A DNA stretch of 64,000 nucleotides from UBA5216 sp043743335 (lineage in GTDB: Bacteria > Pseudomonadota > Gammaproteobacteria > Burkholderiales > SG8-41). The DNA lies in contig JAYTWR010000031.1 of NCBI GenBank assembly GCA_043743335.1, positions 62,001 to 126,000 of the forward strand, read 5' to 3'. The notes below the pieces were generated by a model. The model saw nothing but the letters and a program-made list of their open reading frames with translations. It made no database searches and had not been told where the DNA came from. Made by a program: the position numbers and the translations under genes. Of this stretch, positions 41,850-49,874 are shown piece after piece. Every line of letters begins with the position of its first letter. Within the stretch, counting starts at the first letter, position 1.

Positions 41850-43150
41850 ACATCATCATGCCGCAGCTCGGTGAAACCGTCACCGAGGGCACTGTCACCA
41901 AGTGGTACAAAAAAGTGGGCGATGCCATCAAAGCCGACGAGACCTTGTTCGATGTCGAGACCGACAAAGTCAGCACGGAAATACCCTCGCCGGTGGCCGG
42001 TATAGTCAGTCAGATTCTGGTTTCAGAGGGCGTCGCTGCAAAAGTGGGCGTCACATTAGCGGTGATCGAACAAAGCGGTGGCGCGGTGAAGCCTGCGGTT
42101 GCTGTGGTTACGCCGGTGGTTACGTCTGTAGCTGCGCCGACGTTGGCAGCGATGCCCACTACCACTACCACAATCACTTTTCAGCGCGCAGAGCCTGTTC
42201 GTTCGCGTGTGCATGCTGCGGATCGCTTGTCGCCGGTCGTGCGGCGCTTGATTGCCGAGCGCAATCTGAATGTCGCGTTGATTGAGGGCACGGGCCGCGA
42301 TGGACGCATCACCCGTGATGATGTGGTGGAATTCATAGCCAGCGGTGGCGACGTAACGTCCGCCACGCCTGTGGTGGTGGCGGCACCCGCACCCACGCCA
42401 GTGCGGCCGATACAAGGTGCAGCACAGCCGCTTGTGTCGTCCGGCACCCTACCGCTCAATGCCGTGCGCAAGCGCGTCGCGGAAAATATGGCGAAATCGT
42501 GGGCTGCAGCGCCGCACGTACTGCAAGTGGTTGAAGCGGATTTTTCGCGCATCGTGCAGGTGCAGCGCGCGCAGGGTGACGCGTGGAAAGCGCGCGAAGG
42601 CTTCGCGCTCACATTCCTGCCGTTTGTGACACGCGCCATTTCCGTGGCACTGGCGAAATATCCGCGCTTGAACGCGACCTACAGCGACGCAGGTCTAGCG
42701 CCGGCAAAACGCATCAACATCGGCATTGCGGTCGATTTGAATTTTGACGGCCTGATGGTGCCGGTGATTAAGGATGTGCCCCATAAATCGTTACCGCAAA
42801 TTGCGCGTGAAATCAACGACTTGGCTACGCGTGCGCGTGCGAATCAATTGCGACCCGATGATCTCGCTGAAGGCACTTACACCATCAGTAACAACGGCAG
42901 CTTTGGCACCGTGATCACCGCGCCGATTATCAATGTGCCGCAGGTGGCGATTATGTCGACTGACGCGGTGCGCAAAAAGCCGGTGGTGGTGGAAACGCCA
43001 GACGGCGACACGATTGCAATACGCCCGGTCGGCGTACTGGCGCAGTCGTTTGATCATCGCGCCGTAGATGGTGCGTACTCGGCGGCGTTTTTGCGCGAAG
43101 TGAAAACCATTATCGAGACGCGGCATTGGGCGCAGGATTTGCAGGCTTAA
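41846..43150 (+). CDS. Dihydrolipoamide acyltransferase (E2)
   Basis: A 434-residue E2. The lipoyl domain is residues 1-75 with lipoylated K41 in DVETDKVSTE. An Ala/Pro/Thr/Val linker follows. The E3-binding domain is RLSPVVRRLIAERNL near 130. The catalytic domain ends with FDHRAVDGAY, giving H404 and D408 as the chloramphenicol-acetyltransferase-type active pair. It overlaps the amidohydrolase stop by ATGA. A dihydrolipoamide dehydrogenase gene (E3) is absent from the window, so E3 would be shared with another complex. Confidence 0.92.
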   Translation: MNIIMPQLGETVTEGTVTKWYKKVGDAIKADETLFDVETDKVSTEIPSPVAGIVSQILVSEGVAAKVGVTLAVIEQSGGAVKPAVAVVTPVVTSVAAPTLAAMPTTTTTITFQRAEPVRSRVHAADRLSPVVRRLIAERNLNVALIEGTGRDGRITRDDVVEFIASGGDVTSATPVVVAAPAPTPVRPIQGAAQPLVSSGTLPLNAVRKRVAENMAKSWAAAPHVLQVVEADFSRIVQVQRAQGDAWKAREGFALTFLPFVTRAISVALAKYPRLNATYSDAGLAPAKRINIGIAVDLNFDGLMVPVIKDVPHKSLPQIAREINDLATRARANQLRPDDLAEGTYTISNNGSFGTVITAPIINVPQVAIMSTDAVRKKPVVVETPDGDTIAIRPVGVLAQSFDHRAVDGAYSAAFLREVKTIIETRHWAQDLQA

Positions 43151-43176
43151 CTTTTTGGAAAGGCATGGCGTAATAA

Positions 43177-44100
43177 ATGGCAAACCTCAAACAACACAAA
43201 CTCGGCTGGATCGGCATCGGTCGCATGGGCTACGCGATGGCGGAGCGACTGGCGCAAGCCGGCTGCGATATTTCGGTGTGGAACCGCACCCAATCCAAGG
43301 CCGAGCCGCTAGCGAAATCTGGCGCTAAGGTGGTGGATAGCCTCACCGATCTGGCGGACTGCGATATCGTGTTTACCATGGTGTCCACCGGCAAGGATGT
43401 GAAAGAAGTGCTGTTTGGCCCGAACGGCGTGATGTCCAAGGGCGGTAAACCGAAAATGGTGGTGGACAGTACGTCGATTTCGCTGGAGGAATCTGCCGAA
43501 ATCCGCGCAAAGCTCGCCGAGAAAAACATTCAATTGTTGGCCGCGCCGGTGTCCGGTAACGCCAAAGTGATTAAAGCGGGCAAGCTCACGGTGGTGGCGT
43601 CGGGGCCGAAAGCGGCATTTGATGCGGTGTCGCCGTACTTGGATGCCATCGGACGCGGCTCGTCGTATGTGGGCGAGGGCGAGCTGTCGCGCATTGCCAA
43701 GATTTGCCACAACGTGATGCTCGGCGTGGTGATTCAGAATCTGTGCGAAATCACCGTGCTGGCTGAAAAATCCGGTATGCAGCGTCACGCGTTTCTGGAT
43801 TTTCTCAACAAGAGCGTGATGGGCTCGATGTTTACCGCGTACAAATCACCGGCGCTGTCGAATCTGGATTTTCATGTCACGTTTACGCCGCAACTGCTGC
43901 TGAAGGATATTGACTTGGGCTTGTCCGCCGCGCGCAAGGAAGGCGTGCCCATGCCGACGACCTCAGCCGCGCGCGATCAGGTGCAGACGCTGATCGGCAA
44001 CGGCTATGATCAGGATTTTTCGCAGCTACTATTGTTGCAGGCGAAGGCGGCTGGGCTGGACATTAAATCCGAGAACGTCAAAGTGGGCGACGGGCTGTAA
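43177..44100 (+). CDS. NAD(P)-dependent beta-hydroxyacid dehydrogenase (3-hydroxyisobutyrate dehydrogenase family)
   Basis: A 307-residue member of the MmsB/GarR family. The Rossmann motif GWIGIGRMGYAMAERL is at the N-terminus; the substrate-binding segment is LLAAPVSGNAKVIKAGKLTV. The catalytic Lys is K175 and the partner Asn N179 (SRIAKICHNVM). The helical domain then forms the dimer. Family substrates include 3-hydroxyisobutyrate, tartronate semialdehyde and related acids; the specific one is not evident. It lies 26 bases after the E2 gene and is probably in its operon. Confidence 0.88.
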   Translation: MANLKQHKLGWIGIGRMGYAMAERLAQAGCDISVWNRTQSKAEPLAKSGAKVVDSLTDLADCDIVFTMVSTGKDVKEVLFGPNGVMSKGGKPKMVVDSTSISLEESAEIRAKLAEKNIQLLAAPVSGNAKVIKAGKLTVVASGPKAAFDAVSPYLDAIGRGSSYVGEGELSRIAKICHNVMLGVVIQNLCEITVLAEKSGMQRHAFLDFLNKSVMGSMFTAYKSPALSNLDFHVTFTPQLLLKDIDLGLSAARKEGVPMPTTSAARDQVQTLIGNGYDQDFSQLLLLQAKAAGLDIKSENVKVGDGL

Positions 44101-44105
44101 CGCTG

Positions 44106-44501
44106 ATGGTTGCTCAAGTGGATTATCTCGAAGGCACGGATTTTCAAAAGAGCCGTGCGTTTTCGCCAGCAGTCGTCACACAGGGCGGCAAAACCGTGTG
44201 GCTCGCCGGGCAAACTGCGACCGTTGATGAATCCGGTAAAGATATTTCCGGCAACTTCGAGGCGCAGGCGCGAAGCATTTTTGCGTTGATCGACAAAACG
44301 TTGCAGCGTGTGGGCGGCAGCGTAGCGAACCTCGTCACCATGACGGTGTTCATCAATGATCCACGTCACGGCGACGCGTTTGTGAAGCTGCGCGCAGACG
44401 TTTTCAAAGACGGCAAGTTCCCCGCGAGCGCGCTGATTACGGTGTCGCACTTTGCGCGGCCCGGCATGCTGATTGAAATTCAGGCAGTTGCGGTTATATA
44501 A
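44106..44501 (+). CDS. Rid-family (YjgF/YER057c/UK114) protein lacking the RidA arginine
   Basis: A 131-residue Rid fold protein: VVTQGGKTVWLAGQTATVD, IDKTLQRVGGSVANLVTMTV and LIEIQAVAV. In RidA the motif PARxxV supplies an Arg that binds the substrate carboxylate in 2-aminoacrylate deamination. Here the segment is FPASALITV, with Ser108 in place of that Arg, so it is not a canonical RidA. Such Rid subgroups often sit in catabolic operons. It starts five bases after the dehydrogenase. Confidence 0.85.
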   Translation: MVAQVDYLEGTDFQKSRAFSPAVVTQGGKTVWLAGQTATVDESGKDISGNFEAQARSIFALIDKTLQRVGGSVANLVTMTVFINDPRHGDAFVKLRADVFKDGKFPASALITVSHFARPGMLIEIQAVAVI

Positions 44502-44504
44502 AAA

Positions 44505-44528
44505 ATCATTTAAAATCAATTAGTTAAG
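44505..44528 (+). repeat. AT-rich IHF-like element before the aldo/keto reductase
   Basis: TTTAAAATCAATTAGTTAAG, with the exact IHF consensus at 44514-44526. Confidence 0.7.
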
Positions 44529-44536
44529 AAATATCG

Positions 44537-44571
44537 ATGAAGAAGTTCTTGCCATGAAATACCGCTTATGA
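44537..44571 (+). other. Two chained mini-ORFs leading into the aldo/keto reductase
   Basis: ATG 44537 encodes MKKFLP and stops at 44555-44557. Its stop overlaps ATG 44554, which encodes MKYRL and stops at 44569-44571. That stop overlaps the reductase ATG 44568, whose product begins MKYRRLG. Both junctions are ATGA. The second mini-ORF is a near copy of the gene's own first codons. Confidence 0.45.
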
Positions 44572-45551
44572 AGTACAGACGTCTCGGCCGCAACGGCCCG
44601 CAAGTCAGCGCCATCAGCATGGGGCGCGGTGCCGCCCCGATCAAGTTTGATACGCCGCAGGTGGAAGACTTCAACGCGGCAATTCATCGCGCGGTAGATA
44701 TGGGGGTTAATTTCTTCGACAGCTCTGATGCCTATTGGGGCGGGCGGCATGAAGTGCTGTTGTCGCGTGCGCTGAAAGGGCGGCGCAACGAAGCCATGAT
44801 CGCCACCAAGTTTGGCAACATTGATTTGCCCGACGGCAAAAAGGCCACCAATGGCCGGCCCGAATACGTGCACCAGTGCTGCGATGAAAGCCTCAAACGC
44901 ATGGGCTTGGACGTGATCGATATCTATTTTCTGCATCGCGTCGACCCGCATGTGGCGATCGAAGAAACCGTGGGCGCGATGAGCGAACTTATTTCTCGCG
45001 GCAAAGTGCGCTTTATCGGCCTCTGCGAGGCGAGCGCCAAAACGCTGCGGCGTGCGCACGCCGAGCACCCATTGACCGCGCTGCAGACCGAATACTCGTT
45101 GTGGTTTCGTGATGTGGAAAAAGACATTCTGCCCGCGTGCAAGGAGCTTGGCGTCGGCTACATTGCGTATGCGCCACTGGGGCGTGGCTTGCTCACCGGC
45201 AACATCAAGCGTGTGGACGACATTCCTGAAGACGACCGTCGCCGCCGTCATCCGCGTTTTTATCCGGAAAATCTGGCGCGCAATGTGCAATTGGTCGCCG
45301 AGCTCGAAACCATGGCCAAGCGCTATGACGCCAGTCCGGCACAACTCGCGCTGGCTTGGATATTGGCGCAGGGGGAAGGCATCGTGCCTATCCCCGGCAC
45401 TAGCAGCGTAAAAAACGTCGCGCAAAACGCGGCGGCCATCGAACTCAGCGTCAACGCCAAAGACCTGACGAAGCTGAGCGAAATTTTCGACATTGGTGCC
45501 GGTGCGGGTGAACGCTATATGCCTAACGCGCTCAAGGGCGTGGGGATTTAG
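44568..45551 (+). CDS. Aldo/keto reductase
   Basis: A 327-residue TIM-barrel NADPH-dependent reductase. The catalytic tetrad is D51, Y56 (FFDSSDAYWG), K81 (IATKFG) and H123 (IYFLHRVDP). The C-terminal cofactor segment is VPIPGTSSVKNVAQNAAA. It resembles the AKR groups with YakC/IolS-type members. Members reduce aldehydes or ketones; the substrate is unknown. The start is followed closely by the conserved RRLGRNGPQVSAISMG. Confidence 0.9.
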   Translation: MKYRRLGRNGPQVSAISMGRGAAPIKFDTPQVEDFNAAIHRAVDMGVNFFDSSDAYWGGRHEVLLSRALKGRRNEAMIATKFGNIDLPDGKKATNGRPEYVHQCCDESLKRMGLDVIDIYFLHRVDPHVAIEETVGAMSELISRGKVRFIGLCEASAKTLRRAHAEHPLTALQTEYSLWFRDVEKDILPACKELGVGYIAYAPLGRGLLTGNIKRVDDIPEDDRRRRHPRFYPENLARNVQLVAELETMAKRYDASPAQLALAWILAQGEGIVPIPGTSSVKNVAQNAAAIELSVNAKDLTKLSEIFDIGAGAGERYMPNALKGVGI

Positions 45552-45587
45552 TCGGCGACTGCGGCAGTGGTGTCGCTAAAGCATTCC

Positions 45588-45634
45588 CGCAGAATACGCA
45601 GAAAGCGCTCCTGAGTTTTCCGCGAATTCTGCGT
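45588..45634. repeat. Inverted repeat in the reductase-oxidase gap
   Basis: CGCAGAAT (45588-45595) pairs with ATTCTGCG (45626-45633), and ACGCAGAA (45596-45603) with TTCTGCGT (45627-45634). The tandem CGCAGAA words resemble another class of simple intergenic repeat; an operator is also possible. Confidence 0.5.
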
Positions 45635-45679
45635 CTGTCGCGGATCTATTTTGTCACTCATTCATTGGGAAGCAAGCCG

Positions 45680-46822
45680 ATGGCAACCGCCAAAAAAGCA
45701 AAAAGCAAAACAGTCGAGCTCACCCGTACCGCCAGCCGCGAAGATCACGCGCGCCAGTTCAATACCCTGCAGGAAATGGTCATGCACGCGCGTCACAGTC
45801 TGTCGCGTTTGCAATGGGACACCTTGTGCGGCGGTTCTGATTCCGAAACCACGCTGCGGCGCAATCGCATGGCGCTCGACAGTCTTGCGTTGCGGCAGCG
45901 TGTGCTGGTAGATGTGTCGAAAATCGACATGAGCACCACGCTGCTGGGTGAAAAATTGAAGTTGCCGGTGTTCATCGCGCCCGTGGGTAATTTTTTGCAA
46001 ATCGCTGATCCGGCTGGCGCGGTGGCGGTCGCGCGCGGGGCGCTGGCGGCGGGCACCACCGCGTTCATCAGCACGGCGGCCAAGCCCAGCATTGAAGAAG
46101 TGGCTAGAAGCGTGGATAAACCCCTGCTGTTTCAGCTTTATGTGCGCAGCGATCGCACGTGGATGCGTGATTTTTTGGATCGCGCCAAAGCGGCGGGCTA
46201 TCGCGCGATTTGCGTGACGGTGGATCGCGCGTATTACAGCCGGCGTGAGCGCGACATTATTAATCAGTATTTGCAGCGTGCCGATTCCGGCGATCCGCGT
46301 CATCAAGCGAGTCTGACGTGGGATGACGCGGCTTGGATCAAGCAGCACACCAAGCTGCCGTTGATTTTGAAGGGCATCGCTACCGGCGAAGACGCCAAGA
46401 AGGCCGTCGAAATCGGCGCGGATGTGGTTTATGTTTCCAATCACGGCGGACGTCAGATCGATCACGGGCAGGGCACCATCGAAGTGTTGCCCGAAGTGGT
46501 GGCCGCCGTGAACGGCAAAGCCGAAGTGCTGTGGGACGGCGGCGTCACGCGCGGTACCGATGTGGTGAAAGCCATTGCGCTCGGCGCGCGCGCGGTGGGC
46601 GTGGGCAAGCTGCAAGGCTGGGCGCTGGCGGCAGGCGGTGAACAGGGCATCACGCGCATGTTTGAATTGCTCGCGCAAGAAATCCACACCACGCTGGGTT
46701 TGATGGGTGTGAAGTCGCTGAAAGAACTGAACCCGACGTGGGTGCGGCCCGCGATGCACACCGGCTTGTTCGGCGCGACGTGCAATTACCCGGTGTTTGA
46801 TGAGACGTTCAATAAAAAATAA
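45680..46822 (+). CDS. FMN-dependent 2-hydroxyacid oxidase/dehydrogenase
   Basis: A 380-residue member of the lactate/glycolate oxidase family. Seen: LKLPVFIAPVGNFLQIADPA, FISTAAKPSIEEVA, FQLYVRSDRTWMRDFLDRA, ICVTVDRAYYSRRERD, and the active site VSNHGGRQID with H255 as the base and R258 binding the substrate carboxylate. The FMN phosphate region is LWDGGVTRGTDVVKAIALGA. ATG 45680 is preceded by GGGAAG; TTG 45665 was rejected. Family substrates are L-lactate, glycolate or mandelate. The usual N-terminal Tyr is not clearly placed. Confidence 0.88.
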   Translation: MATAKKAKSKTVELTRTASREDHARQFNTLQEMVMHARHSLSRLQWDTLCGGSDSETTLRRNRMALDSLALRQRVLVDVSKIDMSTTLLGEKLKLPVFIAPVGNFLQIADPAGAVAVARGALAAGTTAFISTAAKPSIEEVARSVDKPLLFQLYVRSDRTWMRDFLDRAKAAGYRAICVTVDRAYYSRRERDIINQYLQRADSGDPRHQASLTWDDAAWIKQHTKLPLILKGIATGEDAKKAVEIGADVVYVSNHGGRQIDHGQGTIEVLPEVVAAVNGKAEVLWDGGVTRGTDVVKAIALGARAVGVGKLQGWALAAGGEQGITRMFELLAQEIHTTLGLMGVKSLKELNPTWVRPAMHTGLFGATCNYPVFDETFNKK

Positions 46823-46847
46823 CTGTTTAAAATCAAATAGTTACATA
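46820..46847 (+). repeat. AT-rich IHF-like element after the hydroxyacid oxidase
   Basis: CTGTTTAAAATCAAATAG followed by TTACAT, with the exact IHF consensus at 46831-46843. Its 24-base core differs from the minus-strand copy at 57319-57342 by one base. Confidence 0.72.
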
Positions 46848-46872
46848 TTTTCTGTGCTCTGACGGTACTGCC

Positions 46873-48237
46873 ATGCGCCGCCGCGAAGTTGCACTCGCTC
46901 GTTACGATTTCCCGCTGAAACATTACGTGTGCGCGCTGCTGATGTGGTGCGCTGGCGTTGCGCAGGCGGCGATTCCGTCGCTGCTCAGCGAGTTGATGCA
47001 AAACCATCGGCGGCTGGTGGTGTTGTCGGAAACAGCGGCCCCGCACCTGCTGGGCGAAGCGCGCCGCGCCGGGCATTATCTGTTTGTGCGGAATCAGCAT
47101 TTGATACGCGATATCACGCACGAAGTTCAATTCGGCCCGGTGGGTGCCAAATTGGCTGTGAGTACGTCGTCGCAACGCTATCGCGAGTTGACGCGCGAGG
47201 CTGACGCAGCCGTCAAGCTCGAAGGCGATCAACTCGCATTGCGTGCGCCGCTGCAGGCCTTGGTGCAGGCCGACTTTCTGCACGGACTTGATCGTGAAGA
47301 TATCCGGCGGCGTCTAAACGCCATCGGTGATGTGCGCCGTCGCTTTGGTGCCGATGTTGATGAAGCCGCGCGCGCAGCGACTACCGCAGCACGCAAGCCT
47401 GCGCGCCCGCTGTGGGATGCTTACGTCAAGAGCCTCACTGCGGACTTCTCTGCAGAGCGGGTGATCTCGCGTCTGGACGAGGACATTTTCACGCTGCCGC
47501 CCGATACCGGAGATTTCAGCGAGGCAGCGGCGCGTGCGCGCTTTCTGGAGTGGGACGGCACCGAACTGCCAGCGCGCACCGTACTGCTGACGTTTGATGA
47601 CGGCCCGCACGCCACACACACGCCGCGCGTGCTCGACATCCTCAAGGCGCACAGCGTGCACGCGATCTTTTTTATGGTGGGCCGCAATCTGGGTACCGTG
47701 CAAGACGGCGTGGCTGTGCCCGGCAGCAATCTCGATATCGTGAAGCGTATGGTTGCTGAAGGGCACGCAGTCGGTAATCATTCGTTTACACACCCGGTGC
47801 TGCCCAAGCTCAGCAACGAGCGCCTAGCACGCGAAATCGCCGATACGCAACTGTTGCTCAATGCGATGGCCCCCGCAGCAGTCACGCCTTCTGATCGCAC
47901 CGCACGCACGCGCACGCTGCGTTTTCCGTTCGGCGCGCGCAACGACCGAGTGCTGGCCGAAATCGACGGACGCCGTTTGCGTTCGGTGATGTGGAACGTG
48001 GATTCACTGGATTGGGCCGACCCGGTGCCCGAATCGATAGTGCAGCGCGTGCTGCGTGAAGTGGAGCGCGATGAGCGCGGGATTATTTTGATGCACGACA
48101 TTCAGGCGCGTACGGTGGATGCGCTGCCACGCATTATTGTTGGGCTTAAGCTGCGCGGCTACACTTTTTTACGCTGGGATGGCACGCGTATTGCACCCGA
48201 GGCCGCGCCAGAAGCGGACGTTAAAAGTGGACGCTAA
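46873..48237 (+). CDS. Polysaccharide deacetylase (NodB-homology domain)
   Basis: A 454-residue protein. A hydrophobic N-terminal stretch (HYVCALLMWCAGVAQAA) looks like a signal peptide after a charged lead. Residues 40-230 are unassigned, rich in Arg/Ala helices. The NodB domain starts near 236: LLTFDDGPH (D242 as base, D243 metal), NHSFTHP (H303 and H307 metal ligands), RFPFGARN and ILMHDI. Members remove acetyl groups from chitin-like or peptidoglycan sugars. The N-terminal region may target the enzyme. Neighbours give no substrate clue. Confidence 0.85.
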   Translation: MRRREVALARYDFPLKHYVCALLMWCAGVAQAAIPSLLSELMQNHRRLVVLSETAAPHLLGEARRAGHYLFVRNQHLIRDITHEVQFGPVGAKLAVSTSSQRYRELTREADAAVKLEGDQLALRAPLQALVQADFLHGLDREDIRRRLNAIGDVRRRFGADVDEAARAATTAARKPARPLWDAYVKSLTADFSAERVISRLDEDIFTLPPDTGDFSEAAARARFLEWDGTELPARTVLLTFDDGPHATHTPRVLDILKAHSVHAIFFMVGRNLGTVQDGVAVPGSNLDIVKRMVAEGHAVGNHSFTHPVLPKLSNERLAREIADTQLLLNAMAPAAVTPSDRTARTRTLRFPFGARNDRVLAEIDGRRLRSVMWNVDSLDWADPVPESIVQRVLREVERDERGIILMHDIQARTVDALPRIIVGLKLRGYTFLRWDGTRIAPEAAPEADVKSGR

Positions 48238-48340
48238 AAGCGAGGCCAAACCGCAAGGCGTCAAGTGACTGAGGTGATAGCGTCACGCGTGCTTAAAGTA
48301 CAATCATTTCCCTCAGGCTGAATAGAGACGAATAATCTGT

Positions 48341-49132
48341 CTATTTGCCTTTTGTTCGCTTCTTCGCTTTTTGTAGCAGTTCTTTGTGCAGATCAATGAA
48401 TTCCAGCGTCAGTTTGTGGCTGGGAAAAAGGCTGACCATGGGCCGTGATAGCTCGTGTGATTCGCGGATTTTGATCGAGGCGGACAATAGCGTCTTGAGC
48501 ACCGGTTGGCCCTCATCAATCAAGGCCTGCACCAGCTTGCGCGGCAGACTCGCGCGCGACTGAAACTGATTGACCACGATGCCATCTACCACGAGCTTGT
48601 CGTTGTGGTCGGCGCGTATCTCTGCCACGTTTTCGAGCAGCGTATACAGCGCGCGTCGCGAAAAATCATCGCAGTCAAACGGAATCAGGCAGGCGTGCGC
48701 GGCGATCAGCGCCGAACGCGTAAAAAAATTCAGCGCCGGCGGCGTGTCGATGTAAATAGCGTCGTAGCCTTCGAGTTCATTCAGCGCGTCGCGTAATTTG
48801 AAAATCTTGTAGCGTGATTCCAGTTTGCCTAGCAGGTCTTCCATGTCCGGGTGCGCGGGCAGTACGTGCAAATTGGGCAGCGGCGACTCGTGGATGAAAT
48901 CCGCCAGCCCTTTGTTGTTGAAACTGAAAATCAGCATCTGATCGAAAAATTTCGCCAGCGTGCCGTCGAGTTCCGAGCCGCTTTTCCCCAGTAGATAGTG
49001 CGTGGAATTTCCCTGCGGGTCGAGATCAATGACCAGCGTTTTGAGGCCGTTGGCCGCACTGATGGCGGCCAGATTGCAGGTGATGGTCGATTTGCCCACC
49101 CCGCCCTTTTGATTGAACACAACCCAGCGCAT
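48341..49132 (-). CDS. ParA/Soj-type ATPase (orphan)
   Basis: A 263-residue deviant-Walker-A ATPase. KGGVGKST is at residues 9-16, followed by LVIDLDPQGNSTHYLL and IYIDTPPALNF. This matches ParA-type partition or positioning ATPases. No parB, parS array or MinE-like gene is next to it, so its cargo is unknown. ATG 49132 was chosen because the sequence MRWVVFNQKGG starts the fold; a longer frame adds 38 unlikely residues. It is convergent with the deacetylase. Confidence 0.85.
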   Translation of the reverse strand: MRWVVFNQKGGVGKSTITCNLAAISAANGLKTLVIDLDPQGNSTHYLLGKSGSELDGTLAKFFDQMLIFSFNNKGLADFIHESPLPNLHVLPAHPDMEDLLGKLESRYKIFKLRDALNELEGYDAIYIDTPPALNFFTRSALIAAHACLIPFDCDDFSRRALYTLLENVAEIRADHNDKLVVDGIVVNQFQSRASLPRKLVQALIDEGQPVLKTLLSASIKIRESHELSRPMVSLFPSHKLTLEFIDLHKELLQKAKKRTKGK

Positions 49133-49444
49133 AATATCCCGGCCTTTCAGAAAAAGTTTGCTGCGTGGCCGCGATATGTCCAGAGCGCGGCGACTTTGGA
49201 TACGGTTGTTGTCGGCGCTTGTGGTCTGAATACGCAGCGCCAGCAAGGTGTGCGTTTATTCTATCCCATACTGCCGAACAAGCTACACTGACGAATACGA
49301 AATAGCGGGGACACTGAACTTGAAACGTGGATCGGTGCGTGAATTAAGTAACAACAAGCGCGAGGTTCAAACGGTGTCAAAGCGATTTGCCATGGCGTAT
49401 CGGCCTGAAATCAACATCGGGCTGGAGAACTACACGCCGCTGGC
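49133..49444. other. 312-base gap without recognisable gene
   Basis: Upstream of the ParA gene and of the Bug relic. I see no complete gene, promoter with both hexamers, or repeat array. Part of it may be degraded Bug coding sequence, but the frame is not continuous. Confidence 0.4.
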
Positions 49445-49783
49445 TTTGTCGAAGGCAAAAAAGTGCGCGTGCTGGCGATTATGTCTGACAAGCGCTTGCC
49501 GCACGCGCCCGATATCCCCACCTTGCAGGAGCTCGGCTATCCCATCACCGCGGGCACCCTACGCGGGTTTACGTTTACCGCTGGCGTGCCGAAAGCCGCA
49601 GTGGCGATAATGGAAGCTGCACTCAAAAAAGCGCACGACTCCGCAGAGTGGAAAGAACAGGCCAAGCGCAACCTGTATCAGGATGTGTTCATGGGTAGCG
49701 CCGAGTTCGCGAAATTTCTGAACGTGCGCATGGCGGATTACAAAGAGTTTTACGAGGCGGTGGGCTTGGGCAAAAAGAACTGA
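49445..49783 (+). pseudogene. Relic of a Bug/TctC gene (C-terminal third)
   Basis: The frame encodes FVEGKKVRVLAIMSDKRLPH, APDIPTLQELGYPITAGTLR and ends KEFYEAVGLGKKN. This matches the region after the hinge in Bug proteins (KAGKVRALAV..., DVPTLAELGYPV). The signal peptide and first two thirds are missing, and no fitting start exists; a GTG at 49463 could give a 106-residue fragment. It is likely non-functional. Confidence 0.75.
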
Positions 49784-49874
49784 GCCCATTCACCGCCGCA
49801 GGTTCTCGTGTAAGATTTGTTCGCCCCTTTACTTGTTGGCACTGACGGTCGGAATAATAGGAATCCACAAAATC

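Noticed and set aside
48341..49132. ParA as sign of an integrated plasmid
   Set aside because: No parB, replication gene, integrase or attachment repeats were found around it.
49248..49610. Open frame overlapping the Bug relic
   Set aside because: It crosses frames of the relic and shows no family similarity; the relic frame is the meaningful one.
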